Positions 47,074 through 56,759 of a stretch of DNA of 64,000 nt are shown here, piece by piece (within the stretch, counting starts at the first letter, position 1; the number at the start of each line of letters is the position of its first letter). The stretch is from Ophiobolus disseminans (lineage: Eukaryota; Ascomycota; Dothideomycetes; Pleosporales; Phaeosphaeriaceae), in assembly GCA_010093685.1 (NCBI GenBank), contig MU006239.1, positions 549,193 to 613,192 of the forward strand, in the 5' to 3' direction. The translations under genes were made by a program, and so were the position numbers. Below the pieces are notes generated by a model. The model searched no databases. It had not been told where the DNA came from and saw nothing but the letters and a program-made list of their open reading frames with translations.

Positions 47074-48890
47074 TCATTCGGTGTTTGAACCCCGAAGACG
47101 CATGCGCAGCCTTATGCTTGGGTTCAGAATTCTCAAGTCTTCGATATCGTAACACCGGCGTATGCTTGAGGACTCAGGTGCGAGCTCAATGTCATACTTC
47201 ATCAGCAGCTTCGCGGTGACCACCTTGATCTCTTTGGTGGCGAAAAATCTACCCGGACAGGCTTGCACACCCCAGCCGAAAGCTAATTTGCTTTTACCCG
47301 GAGTTGTGGCAGGGACTGATAGGTTCTCCTTTCGAAAGGGCATGAACTGCGTTGGATCTTGATAGATCGCTGGATCCATCGACAATGGGGTAGCAGGAAA
47401 GGCTACCAGAGCGCCTTTTGGAATGATAACGCCGTCTCTCAGCTTGATTTCTCGCATGGCTCGCCTCTGAGGAGAGTCTGTGAGGCGTATATCAGCGTTT
47501 CGCGTTTTGATTTTAACTAGCAATTTGTGACTCACTCGTTTGAGGTGGATTGATTCTCAGAGTCTCTGATAGGCAAGCTTCCATCTTTTGCAACTTGCTA
47601 TGATCAATGTTCTCCATGTCGCTGTTCGTTTCGGCAATCTCTTGCCGAAGTTCGGCGATGTACTGGGGTTTTGTAGCCAGGAACACAAGTAGATGGGAAG
47701 TCACCTGGCTGGAGGTATAAACCGCGGCGACTGTCACCGCGAGCTGGGTGGAAACCAGCGAGTGCAAGGACTCTTGGTGTGGCTTTGCATTGTCGACCAT
47801 CCAAGTGAGAAGGGTCTTTGGTCGAGCTTCGCCACTGGCTTTCATGACCTTGTAATCGTCGAGAATATCCTGAGTCATCTTCTTCGTCTCGCGTATGTTA
47901 CGCCACATCCGCCATCGTTGAGGGATGAGCAAAGCTACCAGTGGATGTAGGATCGGAGGGAATCTACGTAGAATCAACGTGACGCCAAAAATGCATATCG
48001 TGTGCGACTCGGTGATTTCGACCATGGTTTCGTTCCGGCAATAGGGAAAACCCAGCATGATTCGACAGCTCACTCGACTAATGATACGCTTAAGTAGAAT
48101 GTGTATGTCAACGGACTTCCATTCTGTACCGTGTTAGCATAAAGACGCGTGCGGAGAATGCTCGAGGTTAATATGCTGAACGTACCATCGCCCTCAAATT
48201 TTGGCATGTCGACTTTGAAACTGTAATTGACTTCATCCTGGATGTGCTTCATAAACTCATTTATGTTTGGATTAAGGCAGTGGGTGATAGCCTTGATGAA
48301 GTGGTCGTTGTGCTTCATCTCGGTGAGGTTGGTATAGTCTCCAAGGACGTTCTGCGTATGGTTACAGCCAACGATGCGTTGATTAAGCTTTAGGGTACTC
48401 ACGTGGATATTCGCATGAGTAGCATTCAGCGCGTCCAGGCCGCTCTTACGGAGTTCTTCGAGATACTTCGGTGCGAGAATCGTCAGGTCTGTGTCCATTC
48501 GTCTAACAATGAAGCTAGTATTTTTGAACTACTCCTGGGGTGAGTGGGCCGCGAGTGCTGATAGTAGCTTATGAAAGATATATCTCATACCTTGTGATAC
48601 CCGCTGTTCATGATACCAACGGCATTGAAAACGAAACGTAGGCGAACAAGAAACGTAGGTTCCAAGAAGCTACGGTAGCCAGCAACTGGCCCCTTGACCA
48701 CCGGTGTGGTTGCAGACGAAAGCCATGTCAAATAACATAAGAAAACGACTAGGCCGATGAAAGGAGCAGAGAAGAAGTATCTGGACTCAAGTGATCCCAA
48801 AAGTGGAACACGATCAATAGCTTGTTGTAGTTTCATAGCCTCCGAAAACCCTATGTTGAACAGGCCGATTGGCGAAGATGTGAAATTCAT
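47074..48890 (-). CDS. Cytochrome P450, ent-kaurene oxidase-like (CYP68/CYP503 type)
   Basis: Five exons (48890-48591, 48528-48403, 48351-48186, 48123-47536, 47477-47074) give 527 aa. Introns are 51-62 nt; the second is in frame and removed on homology grounds. A transmembrane anchor (FFSAPFIGLVVFLCYLTWLS) precedes PVAGYRSFLEPTFLVRLRFV and GYHKFKNTSFIVRRMDTDL, the N-terminal pattern of fungal diterpene oxidases such as gibberellin-pathway P450-4. ExxR is ETLR, the meander is FMPFR, and the heme loop is FGWGVQACPG with ligand Cys467. Lack of Arg in that loop is normal for this family. An alternative ATG lies at 48998 (563 aa). Its genomic partner makes oxidation of a diterpene a good guess. 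It is divergent from the MFS gene. Confidence 0.9.
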
Positions 48891-49295
48891 GATGGCTAGA
48901 AAACGACACTCAACCTGCTTGATATCAAGAGAGGCAAATGCGCAAATGCTTTGGAGCTGTTGCGAGGGAGCCCTCTCTTCAAGTGGAATGGCGTTCATGA
49001 AAAGCGCTGCGCGTGCAAAATCGGCACCTGGCCTTTGCCCGATTCAGCAAGTGTCGTTGCCCGCGCACCAGGGTGAGATCTGTTTCCGATCTACATCGAT
49101 GCTGAGGACAAAAAGTCAATATGCAACGGTCGCTTCTGTGTTGAGCATGTCTCGGGGTCTAACGGAGAGATCGTGGCGCCGTTGCGGGCGTCTCTCCGCT
49201 CCCTGCCATTTCCCGCTGATCCCTGCCGATGTCCACCTTGTCGCCCCACCAACCCCGGCTCTCTTTCCCTGATGAAATATCGCAGTCGCCAACCG

Positions 49296-49302
49296 TATAA
49301 AA
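49296..49302 (+). promoter_or_regulatory. TATA-like box upstream of the MFS gene
   Basis: TATAAAA lies 233 bases before the ATG at 49535, in the 644-bp divergent region shared with the P450 gene. A short upstream frame begins with the ATG at 49345, so initiation may be modulated. Confidence 0.4.
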
Positions 49303-49534
49303 CATTGTTCATTCGATACCACAGCCTCGGATCAGAAGTCACCAATGGGGAAGAATGGTAAATTGAGAGGTCATGGAGGTCCCAACGCAATGGACGGAAT
49401 TGATTAGGTTGCGCCGCAGGGTATACTGCGCCGCTTCTCCTCTGCTTTCGCCTTTGCTGACAGTCTATCAATGATCCGACAGTCGAGTCGATTCCCTCTG
49501 AGAATTTCCATCTCCGGTTCTAACAGCTTTGAGA

Positions 49535-51478
49535 ATGTCGAGCGACGCTTCAACCGCCGGAAAGGCCACACCGACAATGGCTAACGATTTCACCGAACCT
49601 GCCAACACGTCTCAACACACGATGGAAGAGAGAAACATAATTCAAACCAGTACCCAAGCGGTAGAGACTTCCATCCACCCTGAGAATGAAATAGTTGGCG
49701 CCAGGTTGCTCATCATACACGTCGGAATTACTCTTGCAGCATTTCTTGCTGGCCTGGTAAGGGAGCTCTCGTAGTCAAACGTTGACTCTCCTGGCTGATA
49801 CAGTGGTCCAGGACTCCAATCTCATGGCGACATCCGTTCCTGTGATTTCATCCGAATTCAACTCAATTGTGGATGTTGGTTGGTATGGTGCATCTTTCTA
49901 CATAGCCATGTAAGTCACCGAATTGATCTTCTAACCAACAACTACCATTGTGGACAAGAAGCTCACGGCCAAAAGGTGCGCCTCGCAACCCCTCGCCGGG
50001 AAGATCTTCACCATGTTCTCCAAGAAGTTCACTTTCATGTCCTACCTGCTCATATTCGAGATCGGCAACCTGGTCTGCGCCCTGGCCCCAACCTCAAGAG
50101 CTCTGATAGTTGGAAGGGCGGTTACTGGCCTCGGAGCTTCTGGAATATTTGTTGGTGGCATCGTTGTACTTGCCACGATTGTACCTCTTCACAAGCGAGC
50201 GATCTGGCAAGGGACGCTCATTACGACGTTCTCTATCGCGAGCGTCGTCGGACCGGTCATTGGAGGTGCCCTAACACAGGACGTTTCATGGCGCTGGTGC
50301 TTCTACATCCAATTACCCTTCGGCGGCGTGGCTGCGGCTTTGCTACTATTCCTAAGAGTCCAAAAGCCTGAGGAAGCATCGCTCCAGTCACTAGCTCGCA
50401 AGATCAGAGCCCTTGACTTCACTGGGTTCATTCTACTTGCCGGCTCAATCGTCATGCTACTTCTTGCGCTTCAGCTTGGAGGTGTCACCTACTCGTGGAA
50501 ATCCTCGGTGGTCATCGGTCTCTTTGTCGGGTTTGCTCTGACCATCATACCCTTCGTGGGTTGGCAGATCCATCGCGGCGATGCTGCTCTTGTGCCAACC
50601 AAGCTTTTTCGCCACAGGAATGCCTCTCTCATTCTGCTCTGCCAGTCTTTTGCTGCAGGGCCGTTTCAAGTCATCGTTTACTGGCTTCCGATATGGTTCC
50701 AGGCTGTGCTGGGTGTCTCTCCAGTCGCAAGTGGAGTTCGATACCTGCCTACCGTAATTGCAGATGCCATTGCTTGCATTGTGGGCTCTGGGCTCATCAT
50801 GCAACTTGGTATCTGGAACCCCTTTCTTTTGTTATCGAAAGCCTTGATATCGCTGTCAGGAGGTCTGTTGAGCACTATTCACCCAGGCATATCGTCAGGC
50901 CACATCATCAGTTATCAGATCCTTGGTGGCGTTGGTTTTGGGTTAGTCAACAACGTGGTAAGCGTTATCGTTCTCAACCTATGTTTAGTGAAGCACACAT
51001 ACTCACTGCATTACAGGGCCACATCGGCATGCAAGCTTCGGTTCCTAAGGAGTTGGTGCCCATTGCAGCAGGCAGTCTTATGTCCATCGTGTCCGCTACC
51101 TGTGCCATATTTCTTGCACTCGGGCAAACGATCTTTCAGGGTCGTCTGACAACGCATCTGTCTGGCAAGGTGTCATCTGAGCTTATTGACAGGATATTGG
51201 GTTCTGGCGCTACTAGCCTTCGCTCTTTCATTGAGCCTGCCCATTTGCCGACTGTTCTTGAAAGCTACAGCAAAAGCATTACTGAAGTCTTTGTGAGTCC
51301 ACTCATAGCCCTCTGGTATTCTCAATTAACCAATCCGTGAAAGTACCTACCAGCTGCGGCTCCTGTCTTGGGCTTTCTCGTTGCGTTGGGACTAAAATGG
51401 ACGTCACTCAAGCAGCAAGCAGCGCCTACAGCCGGAGAAGAGGCCGAGAATGAACTTGATCTGGGAAGCAAGGCGTGA
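49535..51478 (+). CDS. MFS exporter, DHA14-like (14-TM drug:H+ antiporter type)
   Basis: Five exons (49535-49756, 49812-49909, 49976-50957, 51017-51292, 51344-51478) give 570 aa. Splice choices were fixed by the family pattern: AFLAGL-DSNLMATSVPVI, VGWYGASFYIAM-CASQPLAGKIF, GFGLVNNV-GHIGMQAS and ITEVF-YLPAAAPVLGF. GRAVTGLGASGIFVGG and VVGPVIGGALTQDVSWRWCF are standard motifs of fungal DHA14 exporters, which pump toxins and secondary metabolites out by proton antiport at the plasma membrane. The N-terminal 65 residues are polar and cytoplasmic. Position between the P450s and the diterpene cyclase suggests export of the cluster product. The earlier TTG in frame (49529) is not a likely start. 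Confidence 0.9.
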
Positions 51479-52098
51479 AGAACGGAGTGTCGAGCTATGT
51501 AGCGTGTATAGCAGAATTGAAAGGGGGACAGATTCATCATACCGCTTTGACGAGAACCTGTGTTGACATTTGAGCCACTGCAACGACCCAGACGGGCGAT
51601 AGTTTAATTCAAGGAACGCTACTATTGCATGTTGATCCAATCCCTGAATATATGAAGCATTACAGTCGACTGACGTATCTTGTTACTCGACAAATCACCT
51701 GAATCGACCAATAATCATCCATGGTATCATTTGTGCAGCCTGGACTGCGGAACCTGACCACTATGGTAGGGATACTGCCGCATATCCTCATATCTACGTA
51801 AGCGTGTCGTTCTAAGCTGCTTTTGCCGCTCCCCTACACCACCACACTTTCCTTATGCTCGCATTGCGAGATTGGATCAGGCTGAATCCAGCGGCAACAC
51901 ACCCTCACTTCGGTGGCCGAGGACCTGCAATGGCAAGCATGGCCTGCAATCATGCAGTGTTCTTGACCCTTGCCCTTGTCTCTTGTCGATAGATGCGTGA
52001 CAAGGGGGAGGGCTTTGCGCGCATAAAAAGCTAACACCATGTCAGTCCGGTCGCTGAACGTGGGTCGTACTGCATAGGATGACCGGCAGCATGTACCG
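51479..52098. other. Promoter region of the diterpene cyclase
   Basis: No gene is seen. A TATA-like ATAAAAAG lies near 52023. After it come an ATG at 52038 opening a frame of about 15 codons, and further ATGs at 52079 and 52091 before the chosen start. These may act as upstream frames. Confidence 0.5.
52022..52030 (+). promoter_or_regulatory. TATA-like box of the diterpene cyclase gene
   Basis: CATAAAAAG lies 69 bases before the ATG at 52099. This distance favours 52099 over 52288 as the translation start, although conservation begins only after the later ATG. Confidence 0.45.
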
Positions 52099-55000
52099 AT
52101 GAACGGCTTTCAATGTCGGACTCTTGAAATTACACCTAGGTGTGGTGCGACTGTAATTACTCGAAGGCTGAGGCCCGGTCTTGAATCGACTTCTATGCGT
52201 GGCTCTGATTCCAAAGCATTCGTCCAACTCGATCCCAGGTCAACGGCGCCATCAACTTGTTTGTGCCTTGGAGAGCCGCTTTTCACCATGAACACAGCCA
52301 TGCAAGCCAGATTGCCAGGACAATCGAGACCCTGTCCAGATCAGGAAGAGATACTTGCCATGATCAATGAGCGATGCGGTCATGGTGAGCAGATCATGGA
52401 TTTCGGGTCATTCAGTCCTTCGCTATACGATACAGCATGGTTGGCCATGATAACCATGGAAGATGAACCGACTGCTCGTCTCTTTCCGCAATGTCTGGGA
52501 CTATTGCTTCAGTCGCAGCAGCCCGATGGCACATGGCCTTCATATGCCTCTCTAACGGATGGCATACTCGTTTCGCTGGCGGCTTTGCTCTCCATTGCTA
52601 CCGTGAGGGCGCGGAGTTCTGTTTCAGCTGGCGAGGATCTGACCTATACACGATGCATTGAACGGGGTGTGGTTGGGCTAAACAAGCTTTTGCAATCCTG
52701 GGATGTTGGGAAACTCGTACATGTGGGCTTTGAGTTGCTCACCACCTCTCTCATGCGCCAACTAGAGGAGCTTTCCATTGCATTGGCGTTCCCGGGGCAA
52801 GCAAATCTCACGCGACTTCACTTTGAGAAAATGAGAAACGTCTCTCCAGAGCTTCTGTACGGTCCAAACCAGACTACACTCCTGCACTCGGTCGAAGCGT
52901 TCGTTGGCGTCATCGAGTTTGAGAAAATCCGTCATCATTGTTCAGCAGCCTCAGGCATTTTCGGATCTCCAGCCGCGACAGCGGCTTATCTTATTCACTC
53001 GCCGGAATGGGACCACGAAGCGGAAAGGTACTTGCGCAAGACCGTCGCAGCGTACGGAGATACCGGAGAGGTTCCCAGTGCTTTCCCTACCCCGCTTTTC
53101 GAGATGTCTTGGGCATTCTCCTCTATGCTCTCGCCGATCATCAACATGCCGTCTCTGAGTGGTACCGATCTGAGCGGGATCGGATTGCTATTCCAAAAGG
53201 TCTTAGACCAACAGGGTAGCCTTGTCGGATTCGCTCCTGGCATTTTGGAGGATGCAGATGACACCGCCCGCTGTCTTATCATGCTCATGCGCCTGCGTCG
53301 TCTCGGCTACGAAGTCACCGCAAACGTTGCTCCCTTGGTCGAAAAGTTTGAAGCAGATACATGCTTCAAGACATATGAGCTGGAAAGTGCTCTCAGTTTC
53401 AGCGCCAATTGTAACGTCGTGTTGGCTCTTTTAGAGGCTGAAGATGATGCCACCAGGAAGTACGCTCCGCAGATCGAGAAGGCCTTGACCACCCTCCTAG
53501 ATACACTCGGGTCCGGCAGTCGTGACATCGCCGACAAATGGAACGTTTCATCTGAGTATTCAGCCATGCTGTTCATTGAAGTCATGGTAGTGGCGCTTGA
53601 ACTGCACGATACCGGTCATTTGCGGACACTGCCACAAGCTATCTTCGCCTATCGTATTCCGAGGACCATTTGCAGGATCGTCAGTCAGCTCTTGGCTGGG
53701 CAGAAAAGTGATGGCTCATGGAACCAGTCACTAGAGGTGACGAGCTATGGTGTCCTAGGGCTGTCGCATGCATTGCGGCTTCCTTGGGCTTCGTCAATTT
53801 GCGCGTACCTGTCAGGTCAAATTGCAAAGGCGACAGGCTTTTTGGAGACAGCATACCCGAAGACAAAGAACAGAGACTACCTCTGGATCGAGAAGACAAC
53901 GTACCAGTCGTCGCTACTCAGAATGGCCTATTGTTCTATGGCCCTGCACACGACGACCACCACAAAGAAGTGGACAAAGCTACTGATCGAGACATTCTCA
54001 TACATCAGCAGCCAGACTTCTGGTATGAAAAAATTGTTCGCCAACTTGCCTCTACTCGCGGAAGTCCCTGAACCACTGCTTGATCTAATCCTTGTCGAAG
54101 CGAAGTATCATACATGTGACCTTGCCGCTGGCACGCACTCAATTCTAGCCACGACTGACTCATCGGCGAAGAAGACCAAGTATGTCGGATACGTTTCAGT
54201 TATATGGTTGTTGGGGAACCAGATCAACAACCAGTCTCTGTCAGCGGGTGTCGTCAGCGAAATGTTGAGGTGCTCGCAATTGACATACCAGATGGATTAC
54301 TATATGGAGACAACCATCGCAGGGCTTTCTCGAGAGCAGGCTGCTTTCCTCGGATCTTGGATACAGGGCGAATGCGATGCCATGAAAGCCGCTGTTTGCC
54401 GAAACGGCATCGGCGAGGGCGTTCGGTACGGTGAAGCCAGCGTCACGGACGTCAACGGTGACGATCATTTAAGCACGATGATTCCAGTGCAAACCACTCT
54501 GCGCAAGTTCATGCACTATATGATGCACCACCCGTCTGTCCTCCGTTCCCCTCCATTGATTCGCCACCATCTCGCCACCGATCTCTCAGCATATCTCCTC
54601 GCGCATATGCGTCAAAATAGCGATAACACCCGCACCAGTTTTTGGTCCTTACCAAGCTATTTTAGCTGGGCGCGCAGCACCGGCGCGGATCATACCAGCT
54701 GCCCGCTGGCATTTCGCTTCTTCACGTGCCTCATCAGCAATTCCGGTCGGGATTTCGCGACCGCTCAAGCGCAGTACTACGCGTCAAGTGTGGCGCACCA
54801 CCTCGCGACGATGTGTCGGCAATACAACGACTATGGGTCGATAGCGCGAGACGCAGAGGAGCGCAACCTCAACAGCGTCGACTTTCCGGAGTTCCGGGCG
54901 GCCGGTTGCAGCACAGTAGAGATGAATGGTGACCAGGCGAACGGAGAAGCGATGGAGGAGGCGAAAAGAAAACTCATGGCTCTTGCTGAATTTGAGCGCA

Positions 55001-55206
55001 AACTTATGAAGCTGTCATTCAAGGCTTTGCAGGAGGTCGCGGCGTCGCGTGAAGTGATGGAACACATAAAGGTGCTGATCGACGTAACAGATCTGTTCGG
55101 GCAGTTATACGTCGCGAAGGACGTTGGGATACCGGTACATAAGCGAGGTCGTGCAGATGCAGAAGAAGACAGCGTGCACGCGAAGCGCAGACAGCTTATG
55201 CAGTAG
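52099..55206 (+). CDS. Bifunctional-type labdane-related diterpene cyclase (CPS/KS family)
   Basis: The single uninterrupted frame is 1035 aa; starting at the internal ATG 52288 it is 972 aa, closer to the family. SPSLYDTAWLAMI and QQPDGTWPSYASL open the gamma/beta class II domains. The class II acid motif DADD (DxDD type) is at residues 385-388 (53251-53262), the site that protonates GGPP to form copalyl-type diphosphate. QKSDGSWNQS is a second QW-like motif. In the class I alpha domain, the position of the fungal DEFFE metal motif reads DYYME (733-737), so the second acidic residue is Tyr. The NSE-like motif NDYGSIARD (910-918) followed by NLNSVDFPEF is intact. It should cyclise GGPP in two steps, unless the altered motif abolishes the second. 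The product is not predictable. No GGPP synthase is nearby. Confidence 0.92.
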   Translation: MNGFQCRTLEITPRCGATVITRRLRPGLESTSMRGSDSKAFVQLDPRSTAPSTCLCLGEPLFTMNTAMQARLPGQSRPCPDQEEILAMINERCGHGEQIMDFGSFSPSLYDTAWLAMITMEDEPTARLFPQCLGLLLQSQQPDGTWPSYASLTDGILVSLAALLSIATVRARSSVSAGEDLTYTRCIERGVVGLNKLLQSWDVGKLVHVGFELLTTSLMRQLEELSIALAFPGQANLTRLHFEKMRNVSPELLYGPNQTTLLHSVEAFVGVIEFEKIRHHCSAASGIFGSPAATAAYLIHSPEWDHEAERYLRKTVAAYGDTGEVPSAFPTPLFEMSWAFSSMLSPIINMPSLSGTDLSGIGLLFQKVLDQQGSLVGFAPGILEDADDTARCLIMLMRLRRLGYEVTANVAPLVEKFEADTCFKTYELESALSFSANCNVVLALLEAEDDATRKYAPQIEKALTTLLDTLGSGSRDIADKWNVSSEYSAMLFIEVMVVALELHDTGHLRTLPQAIFAYRIPRTICRIVSQLLAGQKSDGSWNQSLEVTSYGVLGLSHALRLPWASSICAYLSGQIAKATGFLETAYPKTKNRDYLWIEKTTYQSSLLRMAYCSMALHTTTTTKKWTKLLIETFSYISSQTSGMKKLFANLPLLAEVPEPLLDLILVEAKYHTCDLAAGTHSILATTDSSAKKTKYVGYVSVIWLLGNQINNQSLSAGVVSEMLRCSQLTYQMDYYMETTIAGLSREQAAFLGSWIQGECDAMKAAVCRNGIGEGVRYGEASVTDVNGDDHLSTMIPVQTTLRKFMHYMMHHPSVLRSPPLIRHHLATDLSAYLLAHMRQNSDNTRTSFWSLPSYFSWARSTGADHTSCPLAFRFFTCLISNSGRDFATAQAQYYASSVAHHLATMCRQYNDYGSIARDAEERNLNSVDFPEFRAAGCSTVEMNGDQANGEAMEEAKRKLMALAEFERKLMKLSFKALQEVAASREVMEHIKVLIDVTDLFGQLYVAKDVGIPVHKRGRADAEEDSVHAKRRQLMQ

Positions 55207-55450
55207 AGTACGTTAGATAGTAAAAGTAGATTGTAATATTAAAAAAAATCTTATTTCTATAAGCTATCTAGTATTACGTATTAGAAGTATAGTAATAGCT
55301 ATATTTATCCTTAGTTTAAAAACTCAAAGCCAAACTATTAGTTAAAGTAGAATACAAAGTTAAGTTAATATAGTATTAGAGTTATATAAACTCTCTATAA
55401 TCTAGAGCTATAATAAAAGTATATAAAAAGTACTTTACTATCTTAAACGA
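55207..55450. other. AT-rich tract downstream of the cyclase
   Basis: A very AT-rich stretch full of TA dinucleotides (for example ATATAGTATTAGAG) and a run of eight A follows directly after the cyclase stop codon. It has no coding capacity. It looks like a heavily RIP-mutated remnant and marks the right edge of the cluster. From 55451 to about 55930 the sequence is GC-rich again, without a gene I can name. Confidence 0.6.
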
Positions 55451-56759
55451 TCCAACGGCGTTTAGGCGGCCGATTCTGGCTGTTCGTGACGCTGCTTCTG
55501 GAGGCTAACTTGCCGCAAAACCCCTCTAGTCCCGCCTACAGGGGCTGCAGCGCAAGCGCTCTTCGGGTTTCCTGCTTCGGCTAGCGTATGCATTAGGGTA
55601 CCTGATTCCCGTCCCTGTCTCAGGATGCGGCCGCAAGCCTGCAAGTTTGCTCGTTACCTATTCTTTCCACTGATGATGCTGACCTAGACTTGGTCAGCGG
55701 AGTAGTTAAGGCTTCTTGCTCGTCTTTCTGCAGCATTACAAAACGAGGATCGCTACTTCTCTTCCTCTTATGCGGCCTATGCCTCGTCTGTATCGTCGTT
55801 CAAGCTAAAAGAGCCGCGAGCACCTCCTCCCTGTATTAGACGCCCTACCTCTAGACGCTCTCATACGGTCGCCCCACCTCTCGACGGACTGCGGCGATAT
55901 GCGGCGGCATCATTTGGTCGAGGGTTTCTGCGGTTCCCCTTCGGATCTGGACTTTTCTTCGAAGAGAGTGATTATACTGGGCCTGCAGGCGAGGGTGTGG
56001 ACTCAGATACAGATCTGAAAGACGTCAATGCATTTGCTGGTAAAGACAACGAGGATGAAGCATGACTTTGCCCCAACGAGGATCAACCGACTGAGTACTA
56101 TCTTCAACAGCTGGAGATCTTTGACGAACAAGAGTACACCAATCAGGATTACAAGGACAGCAGTACTCGCCTGCTCAATCGTATAGAAGAGCATTGGAAT
56201 CAGTAGGTCTCTTGTCCTTCGCAGCCTGCGGAAGAAAGCATGGACTAACTCTAGCACAGATGCTGGACGTACCTCCAGAAAGACCACTACCGTGCCTACG
56301 CAACAGTATCCGTCGCTACTCTATACAAGTTCTTCGACTGGTTACTCAGCCAGCGCCAGGGAAAAGGTAGGAGGAAATGCCAAGGAACCAAGCTTGCCAG
56401 CTCCCTAGGGACGTACTAGAAGGTTTTCCGCTTAGTGTATGAAAGAGCAACTAGTGTGAAACTAGACGGGAAGATGAATCAGAGCATGCACAAGGTATAA
56501 AGAACCGGCCTTCACGTCACGGTCTAACATGGGTATTGTGACGGTATAAATACCTTGTATACGGAGCGGTACACAAGGTCGGCCTTTTTGTACCGTTACA
56601 GGTATTCATGTCTAACGTAATCAACAAGTACTAAGGAAGCTGGCTAAGAAGCACCATCTTAAGAAGATAGGTCGAGATAAGGCCTGTATATATGTCGAAG
56701 ATCTGGCCCAAGTGCTGCAAACAAATCTCACAACGACCGAAAAGAGATATCCCCACAGA

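Noticed and set aside
52099..52287. Plastid-like targeting peptide on the cyclase
   Set aside because: Fungal cyclases do not use one; the 63-residue extension may simply be untranslated if 52288 is the real start.
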